A stretch of 29,623 nt of DNA from Actinomycetota bacterium (lineage in GTDB: Bacteria > Actinomycetota > Thermoleophilia > Solirubrobacterales > Solirubrobacteraceae), in the NCBI GenBank assembly GCA_019348575.1, contig JAHWJE010000001.1, forward strand, positions 1-29,623, written 5' to 3'. The number at the start of each line of letters is the position of its first letter. The first letter of the stretch is position 1. The notes under the pieces were generated by a model. That model saw only the letters and a program-made list of their open reading frames with translations, searched no databases and was not told the DNA's origin. Shown piece after piece: positions 21,091 to 27,472 of this stretch. Made by a program: the position numbers and the translations under genes.

Positions 21091-22092
21091 ATGGGCTCGA
21101 TCGACAGCCTCGACGACCGCCAGCGCGCGGTCCTGCAACTGCTGCTGCGCCAGGGCAAGTCCTACGACGACCTCGCCGCGCTGCTCAAGACCGATCCGGC
21201 GGCCGTCCGCGCGCGCGCCCGCGACGCGGTCGCCGCCGTCGGCCCCGACGCGAGCACGATCGGCGCCGAGCGCCGCGACGAGATCGCCGACTACCTGCTG
21301 GGCCAGCAGACCGCCTCCCAGCGCGCGGCGACGCGCGAGTACCTGCAGAGCTCGACCGCCGGGCGCTCCTGGGCGCGCGCGGCGGCGGCGGCGCTGGCGC
21401 CGATCGGCGGCGACACGCTGCCCGACGTCCCCGCCGAGCGCGAGGAGGTGGCGCAGGCCTTCGACGCGCTCGAGCGCCGCGCCGCGCGCAAGGAGCAGGT
21501 CAAGCGCAGCTCGCAGCTCGGCACGAAGCTGCTGCTCGCCGGCGTCGGCGTGATCCTCGGCATCGCGGTCATCCTGGCGCTGAGCCTCGGCGGGGGCGAC
21601 GATCCGACGACGGCAGACCGGGGCCAGACGGCGACGACACCCGGGACGACGACACCCGCCGCGCAGACGACGCCGACGGGCGACAAGTTCCACATCATCG
21701 CGCAGGGCACGCTGGCCCCGCCCGAGGGCGTCCAGTCGCGCGCCAAGGGGCAGGTCGCGATCGTCCGCTTTGCCGACAACAACCAGTATCGCTTCGCGCT
21801 CTCGGCGCAGGGGCTCCCGCCGAGCGGCGAGGGATCCGCCTACGGCATCTGGCTGTACTCCTCCGACGACAAGAAGCAGTTCCTCGGATTTCCCGACGCG
21901 ACGGTCGGCAAGGACGGCAAGCTCCAGAGCGTGAGCGACCTGGCGCCCGACACGCCCGCCTACGCAGCCGTCCTGCTGACGCGCGAGACCGCCGACAAGC
22001 CGACCAAGCCGGGCCAGGTCGTGCTCGTGGCGCCCATGGTCACCGGTGCCGACGGCGACCGGCAGGCGACGCAGACGACGACCACGCCGTAG
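21091..22092 (+). CDS. membrane protein: sigma region 4-like HTH, anti-sigma-like linker, TM, RskA-like ectodomain
   Basis: The 333 residues divide as follows. Residues 5-50 (LDDRQRAVLQLLLRQGKSYDDLAALL, then AAVRARARDAV) are a helix-turn-helix like sigma-70 region 4. Residues 60-105 (EIADYLLGQQTASQRAATREYL) have the spacing of anti-sigma zinc-finger domains but no Cys or His. Residues 145-166 are one transmembrane helix. A Thr/Pro-rich linker to about 195 follows. Residues 198-320 resemble the exported C-terminal domain of anti-sigma-K proteins (YGIWLYSSDDKKQFLGF; APDTPAYAAVLLTRE). It therefore looks like a one-protein transmembrane signalling device. Target promoters or partner sigma factors are unknown. 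It is transcribed alone and followed by a strong hairpin. Confidence 0.75.
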   Translation: MGSIDSLDDRQRAVLQLLLRQGKSYDDLAALLKTDPAAVRARARDAVAAVGPDASTIGAERRDEIADYLLGQQTASQRAATREYLQSSTAGRSWARAAAAALAPIGGDTLPDVPAEREEVAQAFDALERRAARKEQVKRSSQLGTKLLLAGVGVILGIAVILALSLGGGDDPTTADRGQTATTPGTTTPAAQTTPTGDKFHIIAQGTLAPPEGVQSRAKGQVAIVRFADNNQYRFALSAQGLPPSGEGSAYGIWLYSSDDKKQFLGFPDATVGKDGKLQSVSDLAPDTPAYAAVLLTRETADKPTKPGQVVLVAPMVTGADGDRQATQTTTTP

Positions 22093-22128
22093 CCGGGCTC
22101 GACGGCGCACGAGCGCGAACGTCGTCGG

Positions 22129-22156
22129 GCGCGTCGGCGCGCTCGCGCCGATGCGC
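22129..22156. terminator. strong hairpin between convergent genes
   Basis: GCGCGTCGGCGC and GCGCCGATGCGC pair over 12 bp with one G-T wobble and the loop GCTC. It lies between the sigma4-like membrane protein (plus) and apt (minus), so it probably terminates both. Confidence 0.6.
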
Positions 22157-22188
22157 GCTTGAGACGGCACGACGCCGCAGCGCCGTCC

Positions 22189-22725
22189 CTACTCCTCGTC
22201 GTAGCGGATCAGCGCGTGCACGTCGTGCGGCGCCAGCGCCGCCCGCCCGGGAAGGAAGGCGAGCTCGATGAGAAAGGCGCAGCCGACGACCTCCCCGCCC
22301 AGCCGCTCGGCGAGCGAGCACAGCGCGCCCGCCGTGCCCCCGGTCGCGAGCAGGTCGTCGTGCACGAGCACCCGCGCGCCGTCCTCGACGGCGTCCTCGT
22401 GCAGCTCGAGCACGTTCGTCCCGTACTCCAGCGCGTACTCGTGGCGGATCTTCCTGTAGGGCAGCAAGCCGGGCTTGCGCGCGAGCGCGAAGCCCGCGCC
22501 GAGGCTGTGGGCGAGCGCCGGGCCGAACAGGAACCCGCGCGCCTCGGCCCCGATGACGACGTCCGGCCGCAGGTTGCGGGTGAGCGCGGTGAGCGCTTGC
22601 AGCGACGCGTCGAGCGCGTGCGCGCTGCCCAGCAGCGGGGTGATGTCGCGAAACACGATCCCCGGCCTGGGGAAGTCGGGAATCGAGCGGATGTAGCGCT
22701 CCAGCGAGCCGTCGCCGCCGCTCAT
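22189..22725 (-). CDS. apt: adenine phosphoribosyltransferase
   Basis: Apt salvages adenine to AMP with PRPP. The 178-residue enzyme has IPDFPRPGIVFRDITPLL at the N-terminus, VVIGAEARGFLFGPALA as the adenine-site strand, RKPGLLPYRK as the flexible loop, and the PRPP loop VLVHDDLLATGGTAG at 119-133. The length is normal. ATG 22725 overlaps the ftsR stop in ATGA, so it is the last gene of the rsiG-like/FHA/ftsR/apt operon. Confidence 0.95.
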   Translation of the reverse strand: MSGGDGSLERYIRSIPDFPRPGIVFRDITPLLGSAHALDASLQALTALTRNLRPDVVIGAEARGFLFGPALAHSLGAGFALARKPGLLPYRKIRHEYALEYGTNVLELHEDAVEDGARVLVHDDLLATGGTAGALCSLAERLGGEVVGCAFLIELAFLPGRAALAPHDVHALIRYDEE

Positions 22726-23489
22726 CCCGCGATCTTGCGCAGGTCGCGGATCAGCAGCAGGTGCTTGAGGTGCGATGCGACGGCGGCGAGGTTCTCGAGC
22801 GCCTCGAGCGCCTCCTTGCGGCGCTCGGGATTGCGCGAGCGCAACGCCGGCGCGAGGATCTGCTGCAGCAGCGCGGCCTCGCGATCGGCCGACGAGCGAA
22901 AGACGCGCAGGTTGCGCCCGCCGACGCCGTAGCGCGCGAGCTCGGTGACGGCGCCGATGATCTCGCGCTCGGTCTCGTCGTAGTAGTGCGTGCCGTTGCG
23001 CAGCTCCCCCTTGATGACGCCGTAGTCCTCCAGCTCGCGCACGAGCGCGGGGTCCGCGCGCGTCTCCTCGAGCACGTCGGAGAGCGGGTACATCGCGCCC
23101 CCGTCGCTGACGGACACGCTCGCGCGCCGCTTGCGCTTGCCCGCGACGGACTGCGCTGTCGCCGCGACGGCGCCCTCGCCGTCAGCCGCGCGGCCGGACG
23201 CTAGCTCCTGGCGGATGACGCGCAGCGGCAGGAACTCGTCGCGCTGCAGGCGCAGGATCGTGCGCAGGCGCACGACGTCGGAGGGCGAGTAGAGGCGGTA
23301 GCCGCCCGCGGTGCGGCGCGGGTTGATCAGCTTCTGGTCCTCGAGGTAGCGGATCTTCGAGATCGAGATGTCGGGAAACTCCTGCGCCAGCCCCTTGCAG
23401 ACGGCGCCGATCGTCATCGACTTCTGCGGCGGGCCGTTGTCGGCCTCCGCCTGCGCGCTGCGTGCGTTGGTCTCGTTGGTGGTGGCCAT
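22722..23489 (-). CDS. ftsR: MerR-family regulator, FtsR type
   Basis: The 255-residue protein has an N-terminal MerR winged helix. MTIGAVCKGLAQEFPDISIS leads into KIRYLEDQKLINPRRTAGG, then YRLYSPSDVVRLRTILRLQR and FLPLRVIRQEL; these match the FtsR (Rv1828-like) regulators of actinobacteria very closely. A basic spacer (residues 112-125) and an effector-like C-terminal domain with YGVGGRNLRVFRSSADRE follow. FtsR activates the cell-division gene ftsZ in corynebacteria. As in other actinobacteria it follows an FHA gene; the start ATG 23489 overlaps the FHA stop by one base. A cell-cycle role here is by homology. Confidence 0.88.
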   Translation of the reverse strand: MATTNETNARSAQAEADNGPPQKSMTIGAVCKGLAQEFPDISISKIRYLEDQKLINPRRTAGGYRLYSPSDVVRLRTILRLQRDEFLPLRVIRQELASGRAADGEGAVAATAQSVAGKRKRRASVSVSDGGAMYPLSDVLEETRADPALVRELEDYGVIKGELRNGTHYYDETEREIIGAVTELARYGVGGRNLRVFRSSADREAALLQQILAPALRSRNPERRKEALEALENLAAVASHLKHLLLIRDLRKIAG

Positions 23490-23956
23490 CAGCGTGAGAG
23501 GAAGGTGAGCTTGTACTTGCCGACCTGCAGCTCGTCGCCGTCCTGCAGGCGGTGGGTCTCGATCCGCTGGCGGTTGACGTACGTTCCGTTCAGCGAGCCG
23601 AGGTCGTCGAGGTGCCAGTCGCCGCCCCGTCTGACGATCAGCGCGTGGTCGCGCGACACCGTCACGTCGTCGAGGAAGATCGCGCTGTCGGGACGGCGCC
23701 CGATCGGCATCCGCTCCCCCTCGAGCGGGAAGCTCTCGCCGACGCGCCCGCCGCCGGCCCGGATGACGAGCGCCGCGCCGTGGGCGACGACGTCTTCGAG
23801 CTCGACGGGGATGAGCTCACCGGTCTCGTCGATCCGGTACGTCGCCGTCACGGTGTCCTTCGGCGCCTCCGGTACGCCGATGAAGGCACCGCACTTCTGG
23901 CAGTAGTTGGCGCCCTCGGCGTTGACGAAGCCACATTCTGGGCAGTGGTGCGCCAT
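23489..23956 (-). CDS. zinc-ribbon FHA protein, GarA-like context
   Basis: The 155 residues contain a zinc ribbon with Cys5, Cys8, Cys19 and Cys22 (CPECG and CQKCG), a linker with several Thr (DTVTATYRIDETGEL, 34-48), and an FHA domain from about 80 to 155 with IGRRPDSAI, VTVSRDHALI and SLNGTYVN, the residues that bind phosphothreonine. GarA proteins have a phosphorylated Thr motif N-terminal to the FHA domain and are controlled by Ser/Thr kinases; the zinc ribbon is an added module here. Whether the linker Thr residues are phosphorylated is unknown. It sits between the rsiG-like gene (TAATG overlap) and ftsR. Confidence 0.88.
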   Translation of the reverse strand: MAHHCPECGFVNAEGANYCQKCGAFIGVPEAPKDTVTATYRIDETGELIPVELEDVVAHGAALVIRAGGGRVGESFPLEGERMPIGRRPDSAIFLDDVTVSRDHALIVRRGGDWHLDDLGSLNGTYVNRQRIETHRLQDGDELQVGKYKLTFLSR

Positions 23957-24201
23957 TACTCCTGCGTGCTGCGCCCCGCGAGGATGTCCGTCAGCCGCTG
24001 GACGTCGGCGCCGGAGATCACGTCCTCGCCGGTCTCGTGCTTCTTGCGCAGCCGGTTGACGAGCTCGGCGCGGAGGATGTCGATCTTGCCGTGCAGGATG
24101 CGCCGGCGGTAGGAGACCTCGACCTCTTCATCGGTCAGCTGCTGGATGAGGTCCTTCAGCTCCTGATCAGACAGGGAGCCGAGGTCGGGAAACGTGTCCA
24201 T
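23956..24201 (-). CDS. rsiG: RsiG-like anti-sigma factor with single c-di-GMP motif
   Basis: The 81-residue helical protein carries Glu26-x3-Ser30-x2-Arg33-x3-His37-x3-Asp41, which fits the cyclic-di-GMP-binding signature of RsiG, E(x3)S(x2)R(x3)Q(x3)D, except that His replaces Gln. The surrounding SYRRRILHGKIDILRAELV and the short length agree with RsiG proteins of early-branching actinobacteria, which have one motif per chain and dimerise, whereas Streptomyces RsiG has two. RsiG with c-di-GMP sequesters the sigma factor WhiG. No sigma gene is adjacent. ATG 24201 (MDTFPDLG) follows GGAGGAGA by about 9 nt; the frame upstream to 24255 overlaps the promoter and looks non-coding. It is the first gene of the FHA/ftsR/apt operon. 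Confidence 0.75.
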   Translation of the reverse strand: MDTFPDLGSLSDQELKDLIQQLTDEEVEVSYRRRILHGKIDILRAELVNRLRKKHETGEDVISGADVQRLTDILAGRSTQE

Positions 24202-24250
24202 CAAGAGAGGTCTCCTCCGATCGAGGTGATGCCGATGCGCTGTTGCGGCG

Positions 24251-24277
24251 AGCATACCAGCGCAGGCTTGCCTTCAA
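24251..24277 (-). promoter_or_regulatory. promoter of the rsiG-like/FHA/ftsR/apt operon
   Basis: On the minus strand TTGAAG (24277-24272) and TATGCT (24256-24251) are 15 nt apart, and TGG precedes TATGCT as an extended -10. A leader of about 40 nt with a Shine-Dalgarno sequence would result. Confidence 0.5.
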
Positions 24278-24288
24278 GCTGAGCTTGA
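24274..24288. promoter_or_regulatory. 15-bp perfect palindrome over the -35 box
   Basis: TCAAGCTgAGCTTGA has 7-bp arms around one base. It overlaps the -35 hexamer of the operon promoter, the usual place for a dimeric regulator. Confidence 0.4.
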
Positions 24289-24305
24289 GAGTACGCTGCC
24301 CCAAC

Positions 24306-24320
24306 CGAGCTTCTGGCTCG
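24306..24320 (-). terminator. weak hairpin after pgsA
   Basis: CGAGC and GCTCG pair over 5 bp with a 5-nt loop, about 40 nt past the pgsA stop; on the minus strand a GTTGGGG tail follows. It may end the proS-pgsA transcript before the rsiG-like promoter. Confidence 0.25.
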
Positions 24321-24359
24321 CTCCACGCGCGATGCCGGCGCAGCCCGGCTCAGCAGATC

Positions 24360-25013
24360 TCAGCGGGCGCGTAGCTGCCTGACCGCGTCGCGCGTGTAGA
24401 GCGCGACGGCGTAGTAGGCCAGCGCGAGCCCGAGGTAGAGCAGCACCTCGGCGAGCGTCGAGAGGCCGACGAGCGCGAAGAAGATCGCCGACATCGACGG
24501 CCAGACCGCGAGCCGGCCGGGCCAGTTGATCTTGACCTCCAGCCGCAGGCGCAGGGCGACCTGGCCCAGGACCAGCAAGAGCAGCTCGCGCGCGACGAGG
24601 ACCGCGATCGCCCAGCGCGGCAGCAGCTCGAAGTTCCAGCAGACGACGAGCCCGGAGACGACGAGCAGGCGGTCGACGAACGGGTCGAGCAGCACACCGA
24701 AGCGGCTGTACTGACCGGTGATCCGCGCTGCGATCCCGTCGAGGTAGTCGCTCCACGCGATCACGGCGAACAGCACCGCCGGGAGCGCGTCGGTGCCGCT
24801 CTCGGAGCTCAGCGCGAGCACGAGGAAGATCGGGATCAGCGCCAGGCGGACGAACCCGATCGCGTTGGGGATCGTCCAGACGTTCCAGGGCTGGCCGCGA
24901 CGGGTCTGCGGCGGCGGCGGCCCGGACCGGTCCAGCCCGGCGAGCCGGCGGAACGTCAGCCGGACCCGCTGGACGGCCTGCTCGGCGGCGTCGCCTACAG
25001 GAGCGTCCGCCAC
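24360..25013 (-). CDS. pgsA: CDP-alcohol phosphatidyltransferase, PgsA-like
   Basis: The 217-residue membrane enzyme has the CDP-alcohol phosphatidyltransferase signature DYLDGIAARITGQYSRFG followed by LLDPFVDR, containing the Asp residues that bind metal and the CDP-diacylglycerol. NVWTIPNAIGFVRLALIPIFL begins the first membrane helix and about five more follow. The sequence fits phosphatidylglycerophosphate synthase best, but phosphatidylinositol-type synthases share the motif. The first 30 residues are soluble. GTG 25013 overlaps the end of proS by 19 nt; the frame continuing to 25757 is the shadow of proS. Confidence 0.85.
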   Translation of the reverse strand: MADAPVGDAAEQAVQRVRLTFRRLAGLDRSGPPPPQTRRGQPWNVWTIPNAIGFVRLALIPIFLVLALSSESGTDALPAVLFAVIAWSDYLDGIAARITGQYSRFGVLLDPFVDRLLVVSGLVVCWNFELLPRWAIAVLVARELLLLVLGQVALRLRLEVKINWPGRLAVWPSMSAIFFALVGLSTLAEVLLYLGLALAYYAVALYTRDAVRQLRAR

Positions 25014-26689
25014 AGCTCCGCCACCGCCTCGGCCGCGCCCTCCAGCGCGACGCCGCCCTCGATGTCCTGCAGGCCATGCCGGCGCTGGGCCTCGGCGCGA
25101 CCGGACTGGAGGGAGCGGCGCCCGACCGTCAGCCGCAGCGGGATGCCGAGCAGCTCGGCGTCGGCGAACTTCGCGCCCGGCCCGGCGGCGCGATCGTCGA
25201 GCAGCACGTCCAGTCCGATCGCCCGCAGCTCGCGGTACAGCCCCTCGGCGGCAGCGAGCTCGTCGCTGCCGGGCTTGCCGAGCGCGACGATCAAGACGTC
25301 CCAGGGCGCGAGCGCGCGCGGCCAGCAGATGCCCTTCTCGTCGGCGAACTGCTCGACCGCCGCGGCGACGATCCGCGCCGGGCCGATCCCGTAGGACCCC
25401 ATGACGATCGGTCGTGAGACGCCTTCCTCGTCGAGGAACATCGCGCCGAGCGGCAGCGAGTAGCGGGTGCCGAGCTGGAAGATGTTGCCGACCTCGATCG
25501 CGGGCTCGATCGCGATCGGGTGCCCGCCGACGGTGTCGCCGGCCTCGACCGTGCGCACGTCGACGCGCTCGAAGGCGAAGTCGCGGCCGGGCTTGACGCC
25601 TCGCAGGTGGTGGTCGGCCTCGTTGGCCCCGGCGACGTAGCCGCCCTCGGCGTCGACGCCGGCGTCGAGCAGGACCGCGACGGGCGCGCCGACAGGGCCG
25701 ACGAACCCCGGTGGGCCGAGCCGCTGGGAGATCTCGTCCTCGCGCGCGGTGCGCCATGGCGCGCCGAGCGCGTTGGTCAGCTTGATCTCGTTGAGCCGGT
25801 GATCGCCGCGCACGACAACGACTACGAAGCCGCGGTCGTCAGCGATGACGACGGGGAGCGACTTCAAGAGCGCGCCGCGCGGAACCTCGAGCAGCCGCGC
25901 GACGGCCTCGACGGTCGTCGCGCCCGGTGTGTGCACCCGTTCGGGCTCGGGCAGCGGCGACGGTAGGTCCACGGGCTGCGGGTCGGCGCTGGCGACCTCG
26001 ACGTTGGCGGCGTAGCCCGGCGCCAGCGCGACCTCGTTCTCGCCGGCGCCGCACGGCGCCATGTACTCGTGCGCGCCCGAGCCGCCCATCATGCCGACGT
26101 CGGACTCGACGCTGTACCACTCCAGCCCGGTGCGCTCGAAGATCTTCGCGTAGGCGCCCGCGTAGGCGTCGTAGCTGGCTCGCAGCCCCTCCTCGTCGCG
26201 GTCGAACGTGTAGGCGTCCTTCATCACGAACTCGCGCGTGCGCAGGACGCCCGCCCGCGGGCGCGGCTCGTCGCGCTCCTTGACCTGGAAGTGGTAGAGG
26301 CTGAACGGGAGGTCGCGGTAGGAGCGCACGACCTGGGCGACGTGCGACGTGACGCACTCCTCGTGCGTCATCGCGAGGACCATCTCGGCGCCCTTGCGGT
26401 CCTTGAGCTTGAGCAGCTCGTCGATCTCGTAGCGTCCGGTCTTGCGCCACGCCTCGGCGGGCTGCAGGACCGGCATCAGCATCTCCTGACCGCCGATCGC
26501 GTCGATCTCCTCGCGGATGATCTGGACGACCTTCTGGTGCACGCGCCAGCCGGCGGGCAGCCATGACCACAGGCCGGCGCCGACCTGGCGCACGAGCCCC
26601 GCCCGGACCATCAGCTTGTGCGAGATCGCCTCGGCGTCGGCCGGCGGCTCGCGCTCGGTCGGGAGCAGCAGTTGGGAGAGGCGCGTCAC
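24995..26689 (-). CDS. proS: prolyl-tRNA synthetase, bacterial type
   Basis: ProS charges tRNA-Pro. The 564-residue protein is the bacterial form with an editing insertion. Motif 1 lies in GLWSWLPAGWRVHQKV and motif 2 in EMVLAMTHEECVTSH followed by FQVKERDEPRPRAGVLRTRE. The INS editing domain spans about 225-380 (TTVEAVARLLEVPRGALLKSL; VRGDHRLNEIKLTNAL). Motif 3 is in VMGSYGIGPARIVAAAVEQ, and an anticodon-binding domain from about 460 ends at WRTLL. GTG 26689 has TAGGCT 12 nt upstream, giving a leader of only a few bases. pgsA overlaps its 3' end. Confidence 0.96.
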   Translation of the reverse strand: MTRLSQLLLPTEREPPADAEAISHKLMVRAGLVRQVGAGLWSWLPAGWRVHQKVVQIIREEIDAIGGQEMLMPVLQPAEAWRKTGRYEIDELLKLKDRKGAEMVLAMTHEECVTSHVAQVVRSYRDLPFSLYHFQVKERDEPRPRAGVLRTREFVMKDAYTFDRDEEGLRASYDAYAGAYAKIFERTGLEWYSVESDVGMMGGSGAHEYMAPCGAGENEVALAPGYAANVEVASADPQPVDLPSPLPEPERVHTPGATTVEAVARLLEVPRGALLKSLPVVIADDRGFVVVVVRGDHRLNEIKLTNALGAPWRTAREDEISQRLGPPGFVGPVGAPVAVLLDAGVDAEGGYVAGANEADHHLRGVKPGRDFAFERVDVRTVEAGDTVGGHPIAIEPAIEVGNIFQLGTRYSLPLGAMFLDEEGVSRPIVMGSYGIGPARIVAAAVEQFADEKGICWPRALAPWDVLIVALGKPGSDELAAAEGLYRELRAIGLDVLLDDRAAGPGAKFADAELLGIPLRLTVGRRSLQSGRAEAQRRHGLQDIEGGVALEGAAEAVAELWRTLL

Positions 26690-26701
26690 AGGGAAGGACG
26701 A

Positions 26702-26719
26702 AGCCTACGCGGGTAGAGT
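26702..26719. promoter_or_regulatory. back-to-back -10 boxes of proS and sodA
   Basis: TAGGCT for proS (minus, 26707-26702) and TAGAGT for sodA (plus, 26714-26719) are only 6 bp apart and point away from each other, so each promoter's -35 region falls within the other's initially transcribed region. Confidence 0.45.
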
Positions 26720-26755
26720 CCGGGGCGAGTCCGCCGACCAGAGGAGAGCAGCTCC

Positions 26756-27364
26756 ATGGCTTTTGAGGTTCCGCCCCTGCCGTACACCGCCGACGCGCTC
26801 GAGCCGCACATCGATGCGCGGACGATGGAGATTCATCACGACAAGCATCACCAGCAGTACGTCGACAAGCTCAACGCGGCGCTGGAGGGAACCGAGCACG
26901 CCGACCGACCGATCGACGAGGTCATCGCCGACCTCGACGCGATCCCCGAGGACAAGCGCACGGCGGTTCGCAACCACGGCGGCGGCCATCTCAACCACTC
27001 GCTCTTCTGGCCCGCGATGAGCCCCGACGGCGGCGGCGCGCCCGACGGCGACCTCGGCGCCGCGATCGACGAGGCCTTCGGCTCGTTCGACGACTTCAAG
27101 GACAAGTTCGAGGCCGCCGGCGCGGGGCAGTTCGGCTCGGGCTGGGCCTGGCTCGTGCTCGACGGCGGCACGCTCGCCGTCACGAGCACCGCCAACCAGG
27201 ACAACCCGATCAGCACCGGGCAGATCCCGCTGCTCGGCAACGACGTCTGGGAGCACGCCTACTACCTGACGTACCAGAACAGGCGGCCCGACTACCTCAA
27301 GGCCTGGTGGAACACCGTCGACTGGACGGAGATCGCAGCGCGCTACAAGGCCGAGTCCAGCTGA
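26756..27364 (+). CDS. sodA: superoxide dismutase, Mn/Fe type
   Basis: The enzyme converts superoxide to oxygen and hydrogen peroxide. The 202-residue protein has all four metal ligands: His27 (MEIHHDKHH), His81 (HLNHSLFW), Asp163 and His167 ([15 protein letters not shown]). GSGWAWLVL and the C-terminal [11 protein letters not shown] are typical. Metal preference (Mn or Fe) cannot be fixed by eye. There is no signal peptide, so it is cytoplasmic. GAGGAGAG lies about 7 nt before ATG 26756. In a window that also holds Mn-type transport and regulation genes, a manganese cofactor would make sense, but that is inference. Confidence 0.95.
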   Translation: MAFEVPPLPYTADALEPHIDARTMEIHHDKHHQQYVDKLNAALEGTEHADRPIDEVIADLDAIPEDKRTAVRNHGGGHLNHSLFWPAMSPDGGGAPDGDLGAAIDEAFGSFDDFKDKFEAAGAGQFGSGWAWLVLDGGTLAVTSTANQDNPISTGQIPLLGNDVWEHAYYLTYQNRRPDYLKAWWNTVDWTEIAARYKAESS

Positions 27365-27389
27365 TCGGCCAGGCCTCGCGCTACTTCCG

Positions 27390-27406
27390 CAACACTGGTG
27401 GTGTTG
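27390..27406. repeat. small inverted repeat between sodA and the glycosidase gene
   Basis: CAACAC and GTGTTG form 6-bp arms around TGGTG. It lies just before the stronger hairpin at 27411 and could be an operator for the next gene or part of the sodA terminator. Confidence 0.3.
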
Positions 27407-27410
27407 TACG

Positions 27411-27437
27411 AGCGGGACGGCACGAGGCCGTCCCGTT
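27411..27437 (+). terminator. hairpin terminator of sodA
   Basis: AGCGGGACGGC and GCCGTCCCGTT pair over 11 bp (one G-T) with the loop ACGAG, 46 nt after the sodA stop. It is followed by TCGCGCGTTCG and not by a T tract. Confidence 0.6.
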
Positions 27438-27472
27438 CGCGCGTTCGAACACCCACGTCTCGTAGGAGCTCC

